A stretch of 64,000 bases of DNA from Chloroflexota bacterium (GTDB taxonomy: Bacteria; Chloroflexota; Dehalococcoidia; Lucifugimonadales; JACPCK01). The position numbers were made by a program, and so were the translations under genes. The DNA lies in contig JACPCK010000034.1 in the NCBI GenBank assembly GCA_016179845.1, forward strand, positions 1 to 64,000, in the 5' to 3' direction. The first letter of the stretch is position 1; each line of letters starts with the position of its first letter. Below the pieces are notes generated by a model. That model did no database searches and was not told where the DNA came from. It saw only the letters and a program-made list of their open reading frames with translations. Below, in pieces: positions 7,106-17,110 of this stretch.

Positions 7106-7399
7106 GTGAAAGACAACGGGCAGGGGTTCGTTGTGGAAAGGGCTTCGCTAGGGCTTGGGCTGGTGGCTATCCGCGACTACGCCGAGGCGGTCGGCGGTAA
7201 GTGTTGGATTGTGAGCATCCCAGGAGAGGGCACGGGGGTATTCGTTAGCCTCCCTCTTTCAGGGCATCCAGCAGAGTGCACCCAGGTCCAGCCTCCGCTT
7301 GGGGATAAACGCCTGCTACGACTTGCTCTGGCTCTCCTCCAGGTAGATCAACGACGCCTTTACCCTGGGATGTATCCTCTCTTCCGCTGTAAGCTGTAG
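7106..7399 (+). pseudogene. Histidine kinase ATPase-domain fragment
   Basis: The translated start, KDNGQGF, is the G1 box of a HATPase domain; GLGLVAIRDYAEAVGG is the G2 box; IPGEGTGVFVSLPL is the usual end of NarX/DegS-type kinases. Homology ends near 7279 and the rest of the frame overlaps the response-regulator gene on the other strand, so it is read-through. The dimerisation domain, phospho-acceptor His and N box are missing. The break is at the recombinase fragment (7099). It is probably the surviving 3' end of a sensor kinase cut off by the accessory array; the membrane protein at 5344-6129 might be its other half. Confidence 0.7.
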
Positions 7400-7990
7400 C
7401 TCCTGGTAGACCGCGTTGATGTAGTTCTCCACCGACTTCTCGCCCAGATGGAGCCTCTCCGCGATGGTAGCGTTGTTGTATCCCTGAGCCATCAGCTTCA
7501 GGACCTCCTGCTGACGGGGCGTCAGCCTAGCCACCCTTGTCCCTTCCCGAGGCCTTAGGCCTGCCACTACTCCCGGGTCGAGCACCATCAGGCCGCTGGC
7601 GCTCCCGTGGATGGCCCGCACCAGGGTGTTGATGTCGCCCACCGACTGCTTCAACAGGTAGGACCACCCCGGAGTTCGCCCTAGTGGTAGGCTGGCTATG
7701 TACTGCTTCTCCTTGTGCGCCGATAGGATGACAATACCAGTCTCTGGGCGCTCCCTCTTGATGTGCTCCGCTGCCTTGATCCCGTCTATGGGTCCTGCTA
7801 GCTCAATGTCCATCAGCACCACGTCTGGCCGCAGGGCCTCGGCAAGGCGAATCGCTGTCTCGCCGTCGGCGGCAGACCCCACCACATCCAGCAGGGGCTC
7901 GGCGGCAAGAACCTGCTCAAGAAGCCCCCTAAATAGACCCTCATCCTCCACAATGAGAATCCGTGTTCGCTTGGTGCCTGCTTCTGCCAT
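7316..7990 (-). CDS. NarL/FixJ-family response regulator
   Basis: 224-residue regulator. The receiver domain has the acidic pocket E15-D16, the phospho-acceptor D61 (VVLMDIELAG) and a conserved Lys in YLLKQS. The C-terminal LuxR-type helix-turn-helix is clear: LTPRQQEVLKLMAQGYNNAT, IAERLHLGEKSVENYI. The open frame extends 42 codons upstream, but the ATG at 7990 has GAGGAGGG at a good distance and begins the receiver directly, so I chose it. It converges on a broken sensor kinase at 7106, so its cognate kinase may be lost. Target genes cannot be told from the sequence. Confidence 0.9.
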   Translation of the reverse strand: MAEAGTKRTRILIVEDEGLFRGLLEQVLAAEPLLDVVGSAADGETAIRLAEALRPDVVLMDIELAGPIDGIKAAEHIKRERPETGIVILSAHKEKQYIASLPLGRTPGWSYLLKQSVGDINTLVRAIHGSASGLMVLDPGVVAGLRPREGTRVARLTPRQQEVLKLMAQGYNNATIAERLHLGEKSVENYINAVYQELQLTAEERIHPRVKASLIYLEESQSKS

Positions 7991-8337
7991 CACACGGCCC
8001 TCCTCTATTCGCTCCATCATCTCCAGCCCCCGCAAAAGTATCACGCCTCCCACATCGGTGTCACCCGCCCATGGTGCCATCCCCTCGATGTACTGATGGG
8101 CCTGGCCCGTGCTCAACTGTGGAACCTCTGCCAGGGGTCAGGGGGTATTCCCCAGATTTCCGATCGCCTCCTCTCCCGCCCCACGCGGCGAGCTGTCCGC
8201 CCGTATTCCTCCGTCTGTTGGATTTGTCCCCTTTCGGGTAACGCTTGAGGATGGTACAATAGTCGCCACTGTTCCGGCGGCCGGTGGCTGCCCGGCTTTG
8301 ATCATATAGCTCCCAGTCCCAATCTAAAGGAGGCACT

Positions 8338-8643
8338 ATGGCAGACTATCTTATGCTCAGCAAACTTACAGAGAAGGGGCGAAAGAGCATCCGCGAGCGT
8401 CCAGATCGCATTAAGGAGGTCAATAAGGAGGTGGAGGCTCTAGGGGTGAATATAGTCTCCCAGTATGCTCTCCTGGGGCCCTACGATTTCGCCACTATCA
8501 TCCGGGCTGGCGACAACTGGGAGATGAACAGGATAGCCATCGAGCTGGGGGCCCGCGGCACCATGGAGACCCTTACCATGCCTGCCCTCGAGGTAGACGA
8601 CTTTATTACGCTGCTCAAGTTGCGGTGGCCTTCTAAGGCCTAG
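8338..8643 (+). CDS. GYD domain protein
   Basis: 101-residue protein of the GYD family (dimeric ferredoxin-like fold, function unknown). The defining words are present in variant form: YLMLSKLTEKGRKSI at the start, LLGPYDFATIIRAGD, and MNRIAIELGARGTMETLTMP. The ribosome-binding site AAAGGAGG lies seven bases before the ATG. It stands alone between the divergently transcribed regulator and a surface-protein gene, so it has its own promoter; TACAAT at 8255-8260 could be the -10 box, but no good -35 is seen. Confidence 0.88.
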   Translation: MADYLMLSKLTEKGRKSIRERPDRIKEVNKEVEALGVNIVSQYALLGPYDFATIIRAGDNWEMNRIAIELGARGTMETLTMPALEVDDFITLLKLRWPSKA

Positions 8644-8827
8644 CGCCTGCTTCACATACCCCTGCTCCACTTCATCAGGCCTCTATGGCCCATCCCCTTT
8701 CCTCTGCTTAAGGCGCGAGCAGCTAGCTCACCTTAGCGTCGGCCCAGGCTCATGTCATGAGCGCAAGTTTGCGGGCTCCATGTGCTGGGCATACGTAGTG
8801 CCTCTGTGCAGAGAGAGCGTCCCCGCC

Positions 8828-10636
8828 CTAGCCGCGGCGGCCCAACCGTCCGGTGCGCCACAGGAAGCCCAGCACACCTCCCACTATCACAGCCAGCACC
8901 ACCAGCACGATGCCTATGATGCCGCCGACGGGGAAGCCAGCCGCTGGCACGGCCGTTGCCGTGGGCGAGGGCTGTGGCGTAATCGTCACGGCTACCAGTG
9001 CAGTCGGAGTTGGCGTCGGCACAATGCGCGGCGGTGTCGCTGTTGGTGCTGCCAGCACCGTCGTTGGTGTAACGGTTGGCACCGCCGTGGGCCTGGGCGT
9101 CGCCACGGCCGTCGGCGTCGGTGCTGGGGTGGCCGTTGGAGTAGGTGTCCGGACAGGGGTGGCCGTCGGCGTCGGCTGGATCACCGGCGGCCGCTTCAGC
9201 GCCACCAGGGCAAACACCGAGAGGCCGTTGGGGGAGACAATTTCGAAGAGAGCACTCTCGCCCTCAAAGCCTATGAACTTGGTCTCCAGGATCTCTATCT
9301 TGCCGTCGTCTCCCTTGCGAAAGCCTCTCAAGTTTTGTGCGCCGTGGGTGTCAACCCATGCCTTGCCCACCTTCATCTTCAGGGTCGCCGCTCCCACTAC
9401 CTGGTCCAGGTTCTCCTTGATGATGTTCACCGAGAAGCCTATGTCGGTGATCTCGGTCCCTGCACCTGTTGCTGCCAGAACGAAGCTGCTCCTGGTCTGC
9501 GTATCCGGCTCCTTGGAGATGCTGACCTGAATGCTGGCCCCCTGGGGCATCTGGTTCAGGATGGCACTGATGCTCACCTCAACCGGGCCAGTCAGGGCCA
9601 AGTTCACCGTCGTTGGAGGGATCTCCATCTCCAGCTTGGTTATGACGCCGGTTGCCGTCGTCCCCGTGCCCGTCAGGGCATCGAGGGTGGCTTTGATGGT
9701 CATCTGCACCTTGCCCGCCGCATCCTTCACCGGCATGCTTACCAGGGTCTGTCCGTTAGCGAGCCTCTCCACCCTTACGCCGCTCACCGGGTCGAAGAGG
9801 GTGCCCACCGTCCTCCCGATGGGTAGGGCGAACGGCAGCGTTATCCTGTTGACCCCGGCCTCCGTCTTCAGGCTGATGACGCCGCCGGGGGTCATCTGGA
9901 TCACGTTCCCCTGGTCATCTCTTACCGTGGTGTTGGGGGAGAGGGTCACCTCTGCGGGGAGAGTTGTCTTGGGCACCACAGACACGGGAGTGGCCGTCGC
10001 CGTCGCAGTGGGGCTTACGATAGCCGTTGCTGTTGCTGCCGCCGTCGCTGTCGCCGTCGGCGTGGGGGTCTCCGTCGCTGGGACGATTATGACTCCACCA
10101 CCGGGTGCCGTGACGGTGGTCGCCGTCGCTGTTACAGTCCGTGTCGCCGTCGCCGTGGGTGTAACCTCGGGCGGCGGCGCGCACCCTGGCGTAAATGTGC
10201 TAGGGACAGAGGTCACGGACAGGTCTACACGCGTGATCTCCGCGCTCTTAAAGGTAACCGCTGAAGGTGAGGTGGTCGCCTGGACCCCTTTCACGAAGAA
10301 CACCACTGTCTGCCCGTTTACCCCGCCCTCTAGCGCAGGCGTGCCTGTGTCGTCGGCCCGCACCTGAAAGTCATCGCTCTTACCCTGGGTGCCGTAGGTC
10401 CCTGCCTTAGTCGTCGTCGTGCCCTGGGTGGACTTGGCATAGTTCACCCCGCCAATACAGGCCTCGATGGTCAGGCCGTCAGCGGCGGGAGCCCCGCCCA
10501 CGGTCACGTCGCCAAAGAAGATGTGGGAAGGCAGCGGCACCGCCTTCGCGGTGTCCACCAGGACCATTATGGCCGCCAGTGACACCATCACGGCGCCCAG
10601 GAGGACCGCGACCTTCCTTGTCTCCATCAGCCTCAT
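8828..10636 (-). CDS. Cell-surface protein with Thr/Pro-rich linkers and C-terminal membrane anchor
   Basis: 602 residues. An N-terminal hydrophobic segment (about 9-30, VAVLLGAVMVSLAAIMVLV) acts as signal peptide. A globular domain with beta-rich text (FFGDVTVGGAPA, VVFFVKGVQATTS) spans about 35-145. A Thr/Ala/Pro linker follows, then a domain with VSISAILNQMPQGASIQVSI (about 350-370). A second T-P-T-A linker precedes a single transmembrane helix (GGIIGIVLVVLAVIVGGVLG) and a basic tail, WRTGRLGRRG. The layout suits a protein anchored in the cytoplasmic membrane and reaching outward. Ligand unknown. The linker DNA is an obvious low-complexity GTCGCC-type repeat. It is followed upstream by another, larger surface protein on the same strand. 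Confidence 0.75.
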   Translation of the reverse strand: MRLMETRKVAVLLGAVMVSLAAIMVLVDTAKAVPLPSHIFFGDVTVGGAPAADGLTIEACIGGVNYAKSTQGTTTTKAGTYGTQGKSDDFQVRADDTGTPALEGGVNGQTVVFFVKGVQATTSPSAVTFKSAEITRVDLSVTSVPSTFTPGCAPPPEVTPTATATRTVTATATTVTAPGGGVIIVPATETPTPTATATAAATATAIVSPTATATATPVSVVPKTTLPAEVTLSPNTTVRDDQGNVIQMTPGGVISLKTEAGVNRITLPFALPIGRTVGTLFDPVSGVRVERLANGQTLVSMPVKDAAGKVQMTIKATLDALTGTGTTATGVITKLEMEIPPTTVNLALTGPVEVSISAILNQMPQGASIQVSISKEPDTQTRSSFVLAATGAGTEITDIGFSVNIIKENLDQVVGAATLKMKVGKAWVDTHGAQNLRGFRKGDDGKIEILETKFIGFEGESALFEIVSPNGLSVFALVALKRPPVIQPTPTATPVRTPTPTATPAPTPTAVATPRPTAVPTVTPTTVLAAPTATPPRIVPTPTPTALVAVTITPQPSPTATAVPAAGFPVGGIIGIVLVVLAVIVGGVLGFLWRTGRLGRRG

Positions 10637-10841
10637 CTATCAGCACCTGTCCACATCTTGGTGAAACTAGCCCTGGCACCTGAGAGCCCTCCCCGATTCC
10701 TCGGTCTGGCCTTTTCCCGAGTCTCGAAGGAGGGCTCTCGACTTTCGTCTCTGCTACCTCGCCGCCTCCGCGGTCCGTGGCCTTTTAGCCCACGGTTCCC
10801 GCTCCATCTTCAGGATCACACCTCCCGTGCCTTCTCTCTCC

Positions 10842-13800
10842 TTACGGCGTTATCGTCCCGGCCTTGGCCACGAAGATGTAGAAGCCCCGGCCGATCTTCA
10901 TCAGGTCCTCTTCAAACAGCGGGTTGAACACACCGCCCACGATCTCGATCTGCTTCCCAGCTGCGGCGGTGGCATCGAACTCCACGAACTTCTGGAACTC
11001 CGCCACCGCGGAGAGGATCCTCTCGGGGAAGAAGAGGCTGCGCAGGCCGTCCTTCATCTTCCGGTCACGCTCCGAGATCACCGTCGCCAGGTTCCACCCG
11101 GGCACCACGTCTACTGTGGCCGGCAGGGTGGGCGGCTCCACCGTGGCATCGAAGAAGACGCCGTCCACCTGGATGCGCACCGGTATCGGCGTCCCGCTCG
11201 TGAAACCGGGCAGCGGCGCCGAGCTCTTGAAGGCCTCGTCCTTGGTGATGATCCAGTAGGCCCTGCCCTGCTTGGCCTGGGTGAGGGTGTTGGTCGCGCC
11301 TAGGAAGTTGAACACCTGCCACTCGCCCGTCACCGCCGTGCCGCCCGTGAAGTAGTACACCGCCTTCACGATGTCCGCCAGCTTCACCTGCTCCACCACC
11401 GCCGTGCCGGAACCGTAGCCCGCGGCCAGCGCCGTGTTCAGGGTCAGGACCTTGGTGCTGGTGTTGATGGCCGTGATACGTCTGACCTCGCTGCTGGCGC
11501 CGATCTTCACCACGTCGCCCACCGCCAGCCCCGTCAGGCTGTTGACCGCGATGCTCGTGGCTCCGACCGAGACAGTCGCGCTGCTGGTCGTGCTGCCCAG
11601 GCTCAGCCCGCTCACGAAGCTTGTCGCCAGACCGGTCTTGTCGATGACCTGGGCCAGGAGGTCGGTCCAGCTCGGTGCCGTCGGCTGCAGGTTCATGCCG
11701 ATCAGGTTTGACCCTGGGCCAAGGTAGTAGTTCAGCGCCTTCAGGCTGGCGTCAATGGTGCCCTTGGCCTCCTTGGTGTCGGCGTTGCCCGCCAGGTCCA
11801 GCACCGCCACGTCTATGGAGAACTGGCCTGTTGGCGTTCCGGCAGGCACCGTGACGAAGGCCTCGTGCGTTCCCTTCAGGCCGAACTTGCCCAGGACCAC
11901 GTCGGGTATGCTCGCTGCGCTGGGCAGGCTCTCGGCCTCTCTTACCTGCTCGTCTGCCGCATGGCCAATGTCCAGGGCCTTGTTCAGGGTCAGGCTCAAG
12001 CCGTTGCCGCTCGCCGTATTCACCGTGCGGAGCTCGGCGCTCGTCCCCTTCCCTATCACGACCTTCTTCCCCGCTGAGAAGGCCTGCCCCGCTACCGTTA
12101 TCTGGGTGTCGCCCACGGCGGCCACAGCCGATAGCTTGCCGGCTCCAGGCAGCAGGAACAGCACCTGATCGATGCCGCTCCCTATGTCTGAGGCCGTGAT
12201 GTCGAAGATGAGTGGGTCAAGGGCCCGGGCCGACACGGCGCCGATGGGTGAGATGACAGTGCCCACATCGATCGCGGGCTTCGTCTTGTCCAGTTGCAGG
12301 ATGATCTGCGCCGTACCGCTTGCGCCTCCCTTGTCGGTGAGCTTTGCGCCCAGCTTTATGTAGCCATCGGTGGTGCCCAGGTCTACGTCCTTGTCGAAGC
12401 CCACCTCGGCCACCGTGCCCCCACTCTCGTGCTCCTTCTCCAGGGCCGAAGAGAGGGTCAGGTTGTTGCTGCTCTTGGCCGTGACGGTCCTGACCTCGGC
12501 GTCCGTTCCGGTGCCGACCTGGATTAGCTCGCCCACTGCCAGGTTGCTGGCGTCCGCCACGCTTATGCTCGTCGCGCCGATGGCGCTGTTCGCCGACAGG
12601 GTCGACGAGTCGAAGACCTTCTGGGAGCTGATCAGCTTGCTGTCTGCATCGGTGAACACGTTCTTGCTCAGCAGCGAGGTCAGGCTCTCGTTGAACAGCT
12701 TGAAGATCTCCAGGCTAGAGGGCGTCAGCTCCGTGAACCTGCCCTTGATCACGTTCTGGAGGAAGCCCTTGTTGGTCACAAATACGGTTGGGTTCACCAC
12801 CTTGCTGCCGAGATTCGGCGTGTCGAAGCTTACTATCGGCGCCGCACTGTCCAGGAAGACGTTCACCGTATCCGAGTCCGTCAGGACCGGCTCGTAGGCG
12901 CTTCTGCTAGTGTTTACGTCGATCTTGTTCTTGCCGTCGGTGATCTTCACCTTCCCCGACCAGGCGCTGTTGGTCACCGCGACGCTGGCCCCTGCGGCCG
13001 CGCCGGCGCCCACTACCTGGACGTCGTCCGTGTACCAACCCTCGAAGAAGTTGCCTGAGGGGTCCTTGGTGTCAAACTTGAACCGCAGGAAGCCCGTTCC
13101 CAGGGCCTTGCTCAGCTTTAGCTCAATCTTGAAGAGCTGAATCTGTCCTGTGAAGGGATTGAAAGCGTTGCTCGGGATGAATATGAACTTCCTGCCGTCG
13201 TTGAACGGCGGGAAGTTGGCCCCCACCTGGCTCGGATCGTACACCAGCGGCGGCGTGGGAGGCTGGAAGAACGGCGGCTGCGGCGGCGGCGGGAAGTCTA
13301 CGATCTGCGCCAGAGTGGTGCAGGAGGCCGCCGACGTGCAGAACTGGATCAGCTTCTGGTCGAAGTTGAACTCTGGCTCCGTGGAGAACCAGGTGTTGAA
13401 TGAAAGCACTGTGTCTGTACCCACCGCAAAGGTGGGGGAGTCCAGGTCGCCCGTGTTGGGCACGCCCGGTGTCTCGTACGTGAAGTTGGGCCCAGATGGC
13501 GTTCCCTGCGGGGACGATCCGTCACGCCCATAGTAGAAGCCGAAGCCATCGTTGTACTTCTTGCCCCCCGGCGCGCTGGGGTCGCCGGTCACGTGCCACA
13601 GCCCCTTCGCCTCCCAGTCATTGGTTGGGCTTGTGGTTGTCGTCTTCACCGCGGTCCTCTGCGCCTCCGTCTCCAGGTCCAGGGGCCCCGTGGGCGCAGT
13701 AACAGGCGCGCCAACCAGCGTCGTCTTGGCCAGCACCGCGCCAAAGGCCACCTCGTCCACCGTCGGGTCGTTGACGGTGCCGCTCACTGCGATCTTGCCG

Positions 13801-16025
13801 TCAGCATCCAGGTCCGAGGCGGAGACGCCGGAGCCGTCCTTCGGAGAGGTGATCTTCACCTCCAGGGTGTCCACCGTCTCCAGCGTGAAGGTCGTCTTGA
13901 CGAAATCCGACGAAGTCTTGTACAGCCGGGCATCGTAGGTGCCCTTCGTCGTCTTCTCCGGCGGCGGCTCGCCGGGCAGCGTCGCCTCATAGACGTTCTG
14001 CGTGTACTCGTCCACCAGCAGGACGCTACCCGTTCCCAGGCCCACGATCTTTCCTACAGTCGTAAAGAACCCGGTCTCCAGGTTGCCGTTGCTGGGGTTT
14101 ATCACGTACAGGGTGCCAAACTTGCCGGCCAGTAGCCTCTTGCCCACGGTCAGGTTCACTACCTCAAGGGCATCGGCGCCGCCCGGAGGCCAGAATTGAT
14201 CCTGGAAGTTGTTGTCCTTCACCGTCAGGGATGCGCCAGGGTTCCCCGTCTGGATGTTGATGCTGTGGAAAATGTCGCTGAACTGCTCGTACAGGTATAG
14301 GATGTCGCCATCCACGCCCATGCCGCCCATGGAGCCAAAGTAGCCTGGCACGCTGATGGTGGACAGAACGCTGCCGTTGGTGATACTAAGCTTCTTGATG
14401 TTATTGGCAACGTTGTCGTACACGTACAGGGCCGGCGGGCTGCCAGCAACGAATGCCCCCGCCTCCACGTCGTTGCTCGGCAGGTTAAACTCCCGTAGGT
14501 TGTTGCCCGACGGGTCGTAGACACGCACCCCGTCCTTGGGCTCCCCTTCGAAGCCCACGAATATCTCGCTGCCACCCTTGCTTATAAAGTTCGGCGTGGT
14601 GGAGATGCCGCTCACCGCAGCCACCGCCCCTATCTTGGAGACAAACACCTCCCGCATCTTGGTCACGGCTACCAGCTCGCTCGTGGCAGCCTTGAATCCT
14701 AGCCCCTGGATGTCGTTGATTATCATGCCCATGTCAGTCGCGGGGTTGAACAGGTTGACGAAGAATCCGTTCTGGTCAAACTCCAGGATAGAGCTGGAGG
14801 GCCCGTTCGCCGTCCCCAGGAGAGTGGGCGTCTCCGGCACCTGGTTGAACTCCAGGGCATCAAACCCCGGCTTGCCCACGGTGCCCAGGCCGACGTCAAA
14901 GGTGGTGACGGAGTTGTCGTCGAACTCGCCGTTGCTCTTTATGTTGATGGCATAGACGCTGGCCTCCTTAGAGGCGTCAGGCTCGCGCTCGGATATGAAC
15001 ACCCGCTGCGGGCTGCCGGGGCGCACGTCCACGCCGCCCGGCCTGTTGTCGAAACCTACCGAGGACGCCAGGGCCACGGTGTCCACCAGGGTCGCGCTGC
15101 CGGTGGGGCTCGTGGGCGGCCTGACTATGGCCGCAAAGAAGTTGCCGCTGATCCCGCCCACAACCACCACGTCCCCGTTGCTCAACTTGGCCAGGCCGTG
15201 GATCTCGGAGTTGCTGAAGCTGCCTCCTAGGCTGGGCAGCTTGAAGAAGTTGACCGGGGAGAGCGTCATCGGGTCAAGCTGCGCCACCACATCAGGATCG
15301 CCTGGAAAGCCGTCCATCACCACATGCAGGCTGCTGCTGGCAAAGTCGGCGCCGCGGATCTCGCCATCGGGGGCCGTGAAGGGCACGCTGAACACTATGC
15401 CCTTGAACTTGAACGTGGGGAACGTGGGGGTCGTCGGCTGCTGCTGGCCGCCACCTCCTGCCTGGCCTAGGCTGAATCGCAAGGTCGGGTTCTGTAGGGG
15501 CCCGGCTGCTGCCGCCGGCAGGGGGAACTTGGTGATCGGGTGCTTGTAGTTCACGGTGATGTTGATCGTGCCGCCGCTGGCCCCGCCCTTAAAGCCGCTG
15601 CCGCTGGCCACTATTCCGCTAAAGCTCACAGTGGCAGTGAGGCTCACGTTGCTCTTGTTCCACGAGGGGTCCGGCAGGCGGAAGTTCCCCGGTAGCTGGC
15701 TGGTCAGGGTTTGGGTCCCCTCCGTCAGGGAAATCGGTATCTTGCCGAAAGGCGACGGCCCCACCAGCTCAAGGTCAACAGTGGCTGGCACGGTCTCGTT
15801 GGCTGCAATGGAAAGAGCGCCAATGAGCTGGACCTTCCCGCCTAGTTTGTACTTGGGGTTGGCGTCGCTGAGGGCTTGGCCCTTGTCTGTGTTAAGGGTC
15901 GCAGTGAAGCTGGAGGCAGGCTCCGCGGGCATGAATATAAGTATGCCGCCTAGGAGCAGGGCCAGAAGCAGAGATATGTGGGGTCTCGTACTCTTAAATC
16001 TCTTCAATATTCTAATGATACTCAC
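10842..16025 (-). CDS. Giant secreted/surface beta-repeat protein
   Basis: 1727 residues, with an N-terminal signal segment (SLLLALLLGGILIFMP, about 18-34). Residues about 200-700 look like a beta-propeller or quinoprotein-type fold (repeated GVDGDILYLYEQF-like strands). A middle part has VEVKITSPKDGSGV-like bacterial Ig/Big words and a lectin-like segment. Three related repeats follow at about 1142-1207, 1295-1365 and 1482-1545, each with an AVGATSISV strand, a LAVGDVVKIG turn and an L-T-L-N/S-x-A-L strand. The C-terminal domain contains WIITKDEAF and GWNLATVISER and has no membrane anchor. It is likely an S-layer-associated or adhesive protein; function not established. The neighbour at 8828 may provide the anchor. 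Confidence 0.75.
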   Translation of the reverse strand: MSIIRILKRFKSTRPHISLLLALLLGGILIFMPAEPASSFTATLNTDKGQALSDANPKYKLGGKVQLIGALSIAANETVPATVDLELVGPSPFGKIPISLTEGTQTLTSQLPGNFRLPDPSWNKSNVSLTATVSFSGIVASGSGFKGGASGGTINITVNYKHPITKFPLPAAAAGPLQNPTLRFSLGQAGGGGQQQPTTPTFPTFKFKGIVFSVPFTAPDGEIRGADFASSSLHVVMDGFPGDPDVVAQLDPMTLSPVNFFKLPSLGGSFSNSEIHGLAKLSNGDVVVVGGISGNFFAAIVRPPTSPTGSATLVDTVALASSVGFDNRPGGVDVRPGSPQRVFISEREPDASKEASVYAINIKSNGEFDDNSVTTFDVGLGTVGKPGFDALEFNQVPETPTLLGTANGPSSSILEFDQNGFFVNLFNPATDMGMIINDIQGLGFKAATSELVAVTKMREVFVSKIGAVAAVSGISTTPNFISKGGSEIFVGFEGEPKDGVRVYDPSGNNLREFNLPSNDVEAGAFVAGSPPALYVYDNVANNIKKLSITNGSVLSTISVPGYFGSMGGMGVDGDILYLYEQFSDIFHSINIQTGNPGASLTVKDNNFQDQFWPPGGADALEVVNLTVGKRLLAGKFGTLYVINPSNGNLETGFFTTVGKIVGLGTGSVLLVDEYTQNVYEATLPGEPPPEKTTKGTYDARLYKTSSDFVKTTFTLETVDTLEVKITSPKDGSGVSASDLDADGKIAVSGTVNDPTVDEVAFGAVLAKTTLVGAPVTAPTGPLDLETEAQRTAVKTTTTSPTNDWEAKGLWHVTGDPSAPGGKKYNDGFGFYYGRDGSSPQGTPSGPNFTYETPGVPNTGDLDSPTFAVGTDTVLSFNTWFSTEPEFNFDQKLIQFCTSAASCTTLAQIVDFPPPPQPPFFQPPTPPLVYDPSQVGANFPPFNDGRKFIFIPSNAFNPFTGQIQLFKIELKLSKALGTGFLRFKFDTKDPSGNFFEGWYTDDVQVVGAGAAAGASVAVTNSAWSGKVKITDGKNKIDVNTSRSAYEPVLTDSDTVNVFLDSAAPIVSFDTPNLGSKVVNPTVFVTNKGFLQNVIKGRFTELTPSSLEIFKLFNESLTSLLSKNVFTDADSKLISSQKVFDSSTLSANSAIGATSISVADASNLAVGELIQVGTGTDAEVRTVTAKSSNNLTLSSALEKEHESGGTVAEVGFDKDVDLGTTDGYIKLGAKLTDKGGASGTAQIILQLDKTKPAIDVGTVISPIGAVSARALDPLIFDITASDIGSGIDQVLFLLPGAGKLSAVAAVGDTQITVAGQAFSAGKKVVIGKGTSAELRTVNTASGNGLSLTLNKALDIGHAADEQVREAESLPSAASIPDVVLGKFGLKGTHEAFVTVPAGTPTGQFSIDVAVLDLAGNADTKEAKGTIDASLKALNYYLGPGSNLIGMNLQPTAPSWTDLLAQVIDKTGLATSFVSGLSLGSTTSSATVSVGATSIAVNSLTGLAVGDVVKIGASSEVRRITAINTSTKVLTLNTALAAGYGSGTAVVEQVKLADIVKAVYYFTGGTAVTGEWQVFNFLGATNTLTQAKQGRAYWIITKDEAFKSSAPLPGFTSGTPIPVRIQVDGVFFDATVEPPTLPATVDVVPGWNLATVISERDRKMKDGLRSLFFPERILSAVAEFQKFVEFDATAAAGKQIEIVGGVFNPLFEEDLMKIGRGFYIFVAKAGTITP

Positions 16026-16253
16026 AACGTTCCCCCTGCCGCAGTAATAAAAACCAGGTCGCGGAGAATCTCACGAAGCCCTGAAAGACAGCGACAACCA
16101 GCTATCTTGTTCCCCCTTATTCCACTCTAGAACCCCAGGGGGTGTTCCGACAACACCCTGCAAGCCGACTAACGAAACGAGATGATAGACCCTTTCAGTT
16201 GGCTGTGTCAAGTGGAGGGCCAGGCCGCTCAAGACAGACTCAACACTTGCCTG

Positions 16254-17067
16254 TCACACCTCCAGGGCTACTGCCTCCTCTACTGGCTCCCCAGCCTTGG
16301 AGTACTCTGAAAGGATAATGAGACGGCGGCTGGCGAAGGTATAGGGGCTCATGTCGTAGTTCCCGTAGGCGTGCAGGATGCGCAGGCCGGCCCGTCGTAG
16401 CATACCCGCCAGCTCCGTGAGGCTATAGACCCTGGCGCTGCTCATTCCTTCTATCGTGTATCGTGGAGCCGTCCTGCTTCAGCAGGATCCAGCGCGTGGT
16501 TACCCTTCCGCTAAGGGGGTCAAAGTCCCGCTCTAGGATCACCTTGTCTTTGCGAGCATCCTCAAACCAGAAATACCTCTGGAACTCCCGCACCAGCCTG
16601 TCCCGCGGCATCACGTCCAGGATGAACCGGCCACCCGGTTTCAGGGCCTTTTGCACCGACACGAGGATCTGAAGGTCCTCCGCAGCGTTGAATGTGCCAA
16701 AGGAACTCCACATGTGGATCGCCCCGTCGAAGAGCCCCTTGAATGGCATGGACCGCAGATCGCAGGTAAGCAGCTCCGCCTCCACGCCCTCGTCTTGAAG
16801 CTCCCTCCGCGCCAGCTCGACGGCCTCCGCAGCAATATCTGCCCCCGTCAGCCGGTAGCCCCGCTTGACCAGGCCTTGTAGATGAAGCGTGTTGCCGCAG
16901 GTCAAATCTAGGATGCGGCTTCCAGGCGGCATCGCCATGGCCCGCTCAATAAAGTCCACCTGCCTCCGGACCTCCTGCTCTGACAGGGTCTCTGAGGCCA
17001 GCATCCACTCCAGCCAGATCGTACGCAGTTGCTCCGTACGAAGGGCTCGCTCCGTAGTCATCGTCAC
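16254..17067 (-). pseudogene. SAM-dependent methyltransferase with a frameshift
   Basis: The main frame (17067 to 16423) encodes a class I methyltransferase: RILDLTCGNTLHLQGLVKRG is motif I, ADIAAEAVELARREL follows, and ALKPGGRFILDVMPRD is the post-motif strand. It stops early at QRQGL. The expected C-terminal piece, SSARVYSLTELAGMLRRAGL with YDMSPYTFASRRLIIL, is intact in another frame at 16254-16445. A single-base slip near 16440-16460 would join the two, so either the gene is recently broken or the sequence has an indel error. It follows uvrC by 43 bases in the same direction. Substrate unknown. Confidence 0.75.
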
Positions 17068-17110
17068 CCTCCTCTCAATACGAAAGGATTCCCAGAGCCG
17101 GTCCGAGGTG

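Noticed and set aside
8853-10367. Long + strand open frames opposite the surface-protein genes
   Set aside because: They are mirror frames of the Thr/Pro-rich and high-GC coding strand, with no ribosome-binding sites or recognised text.
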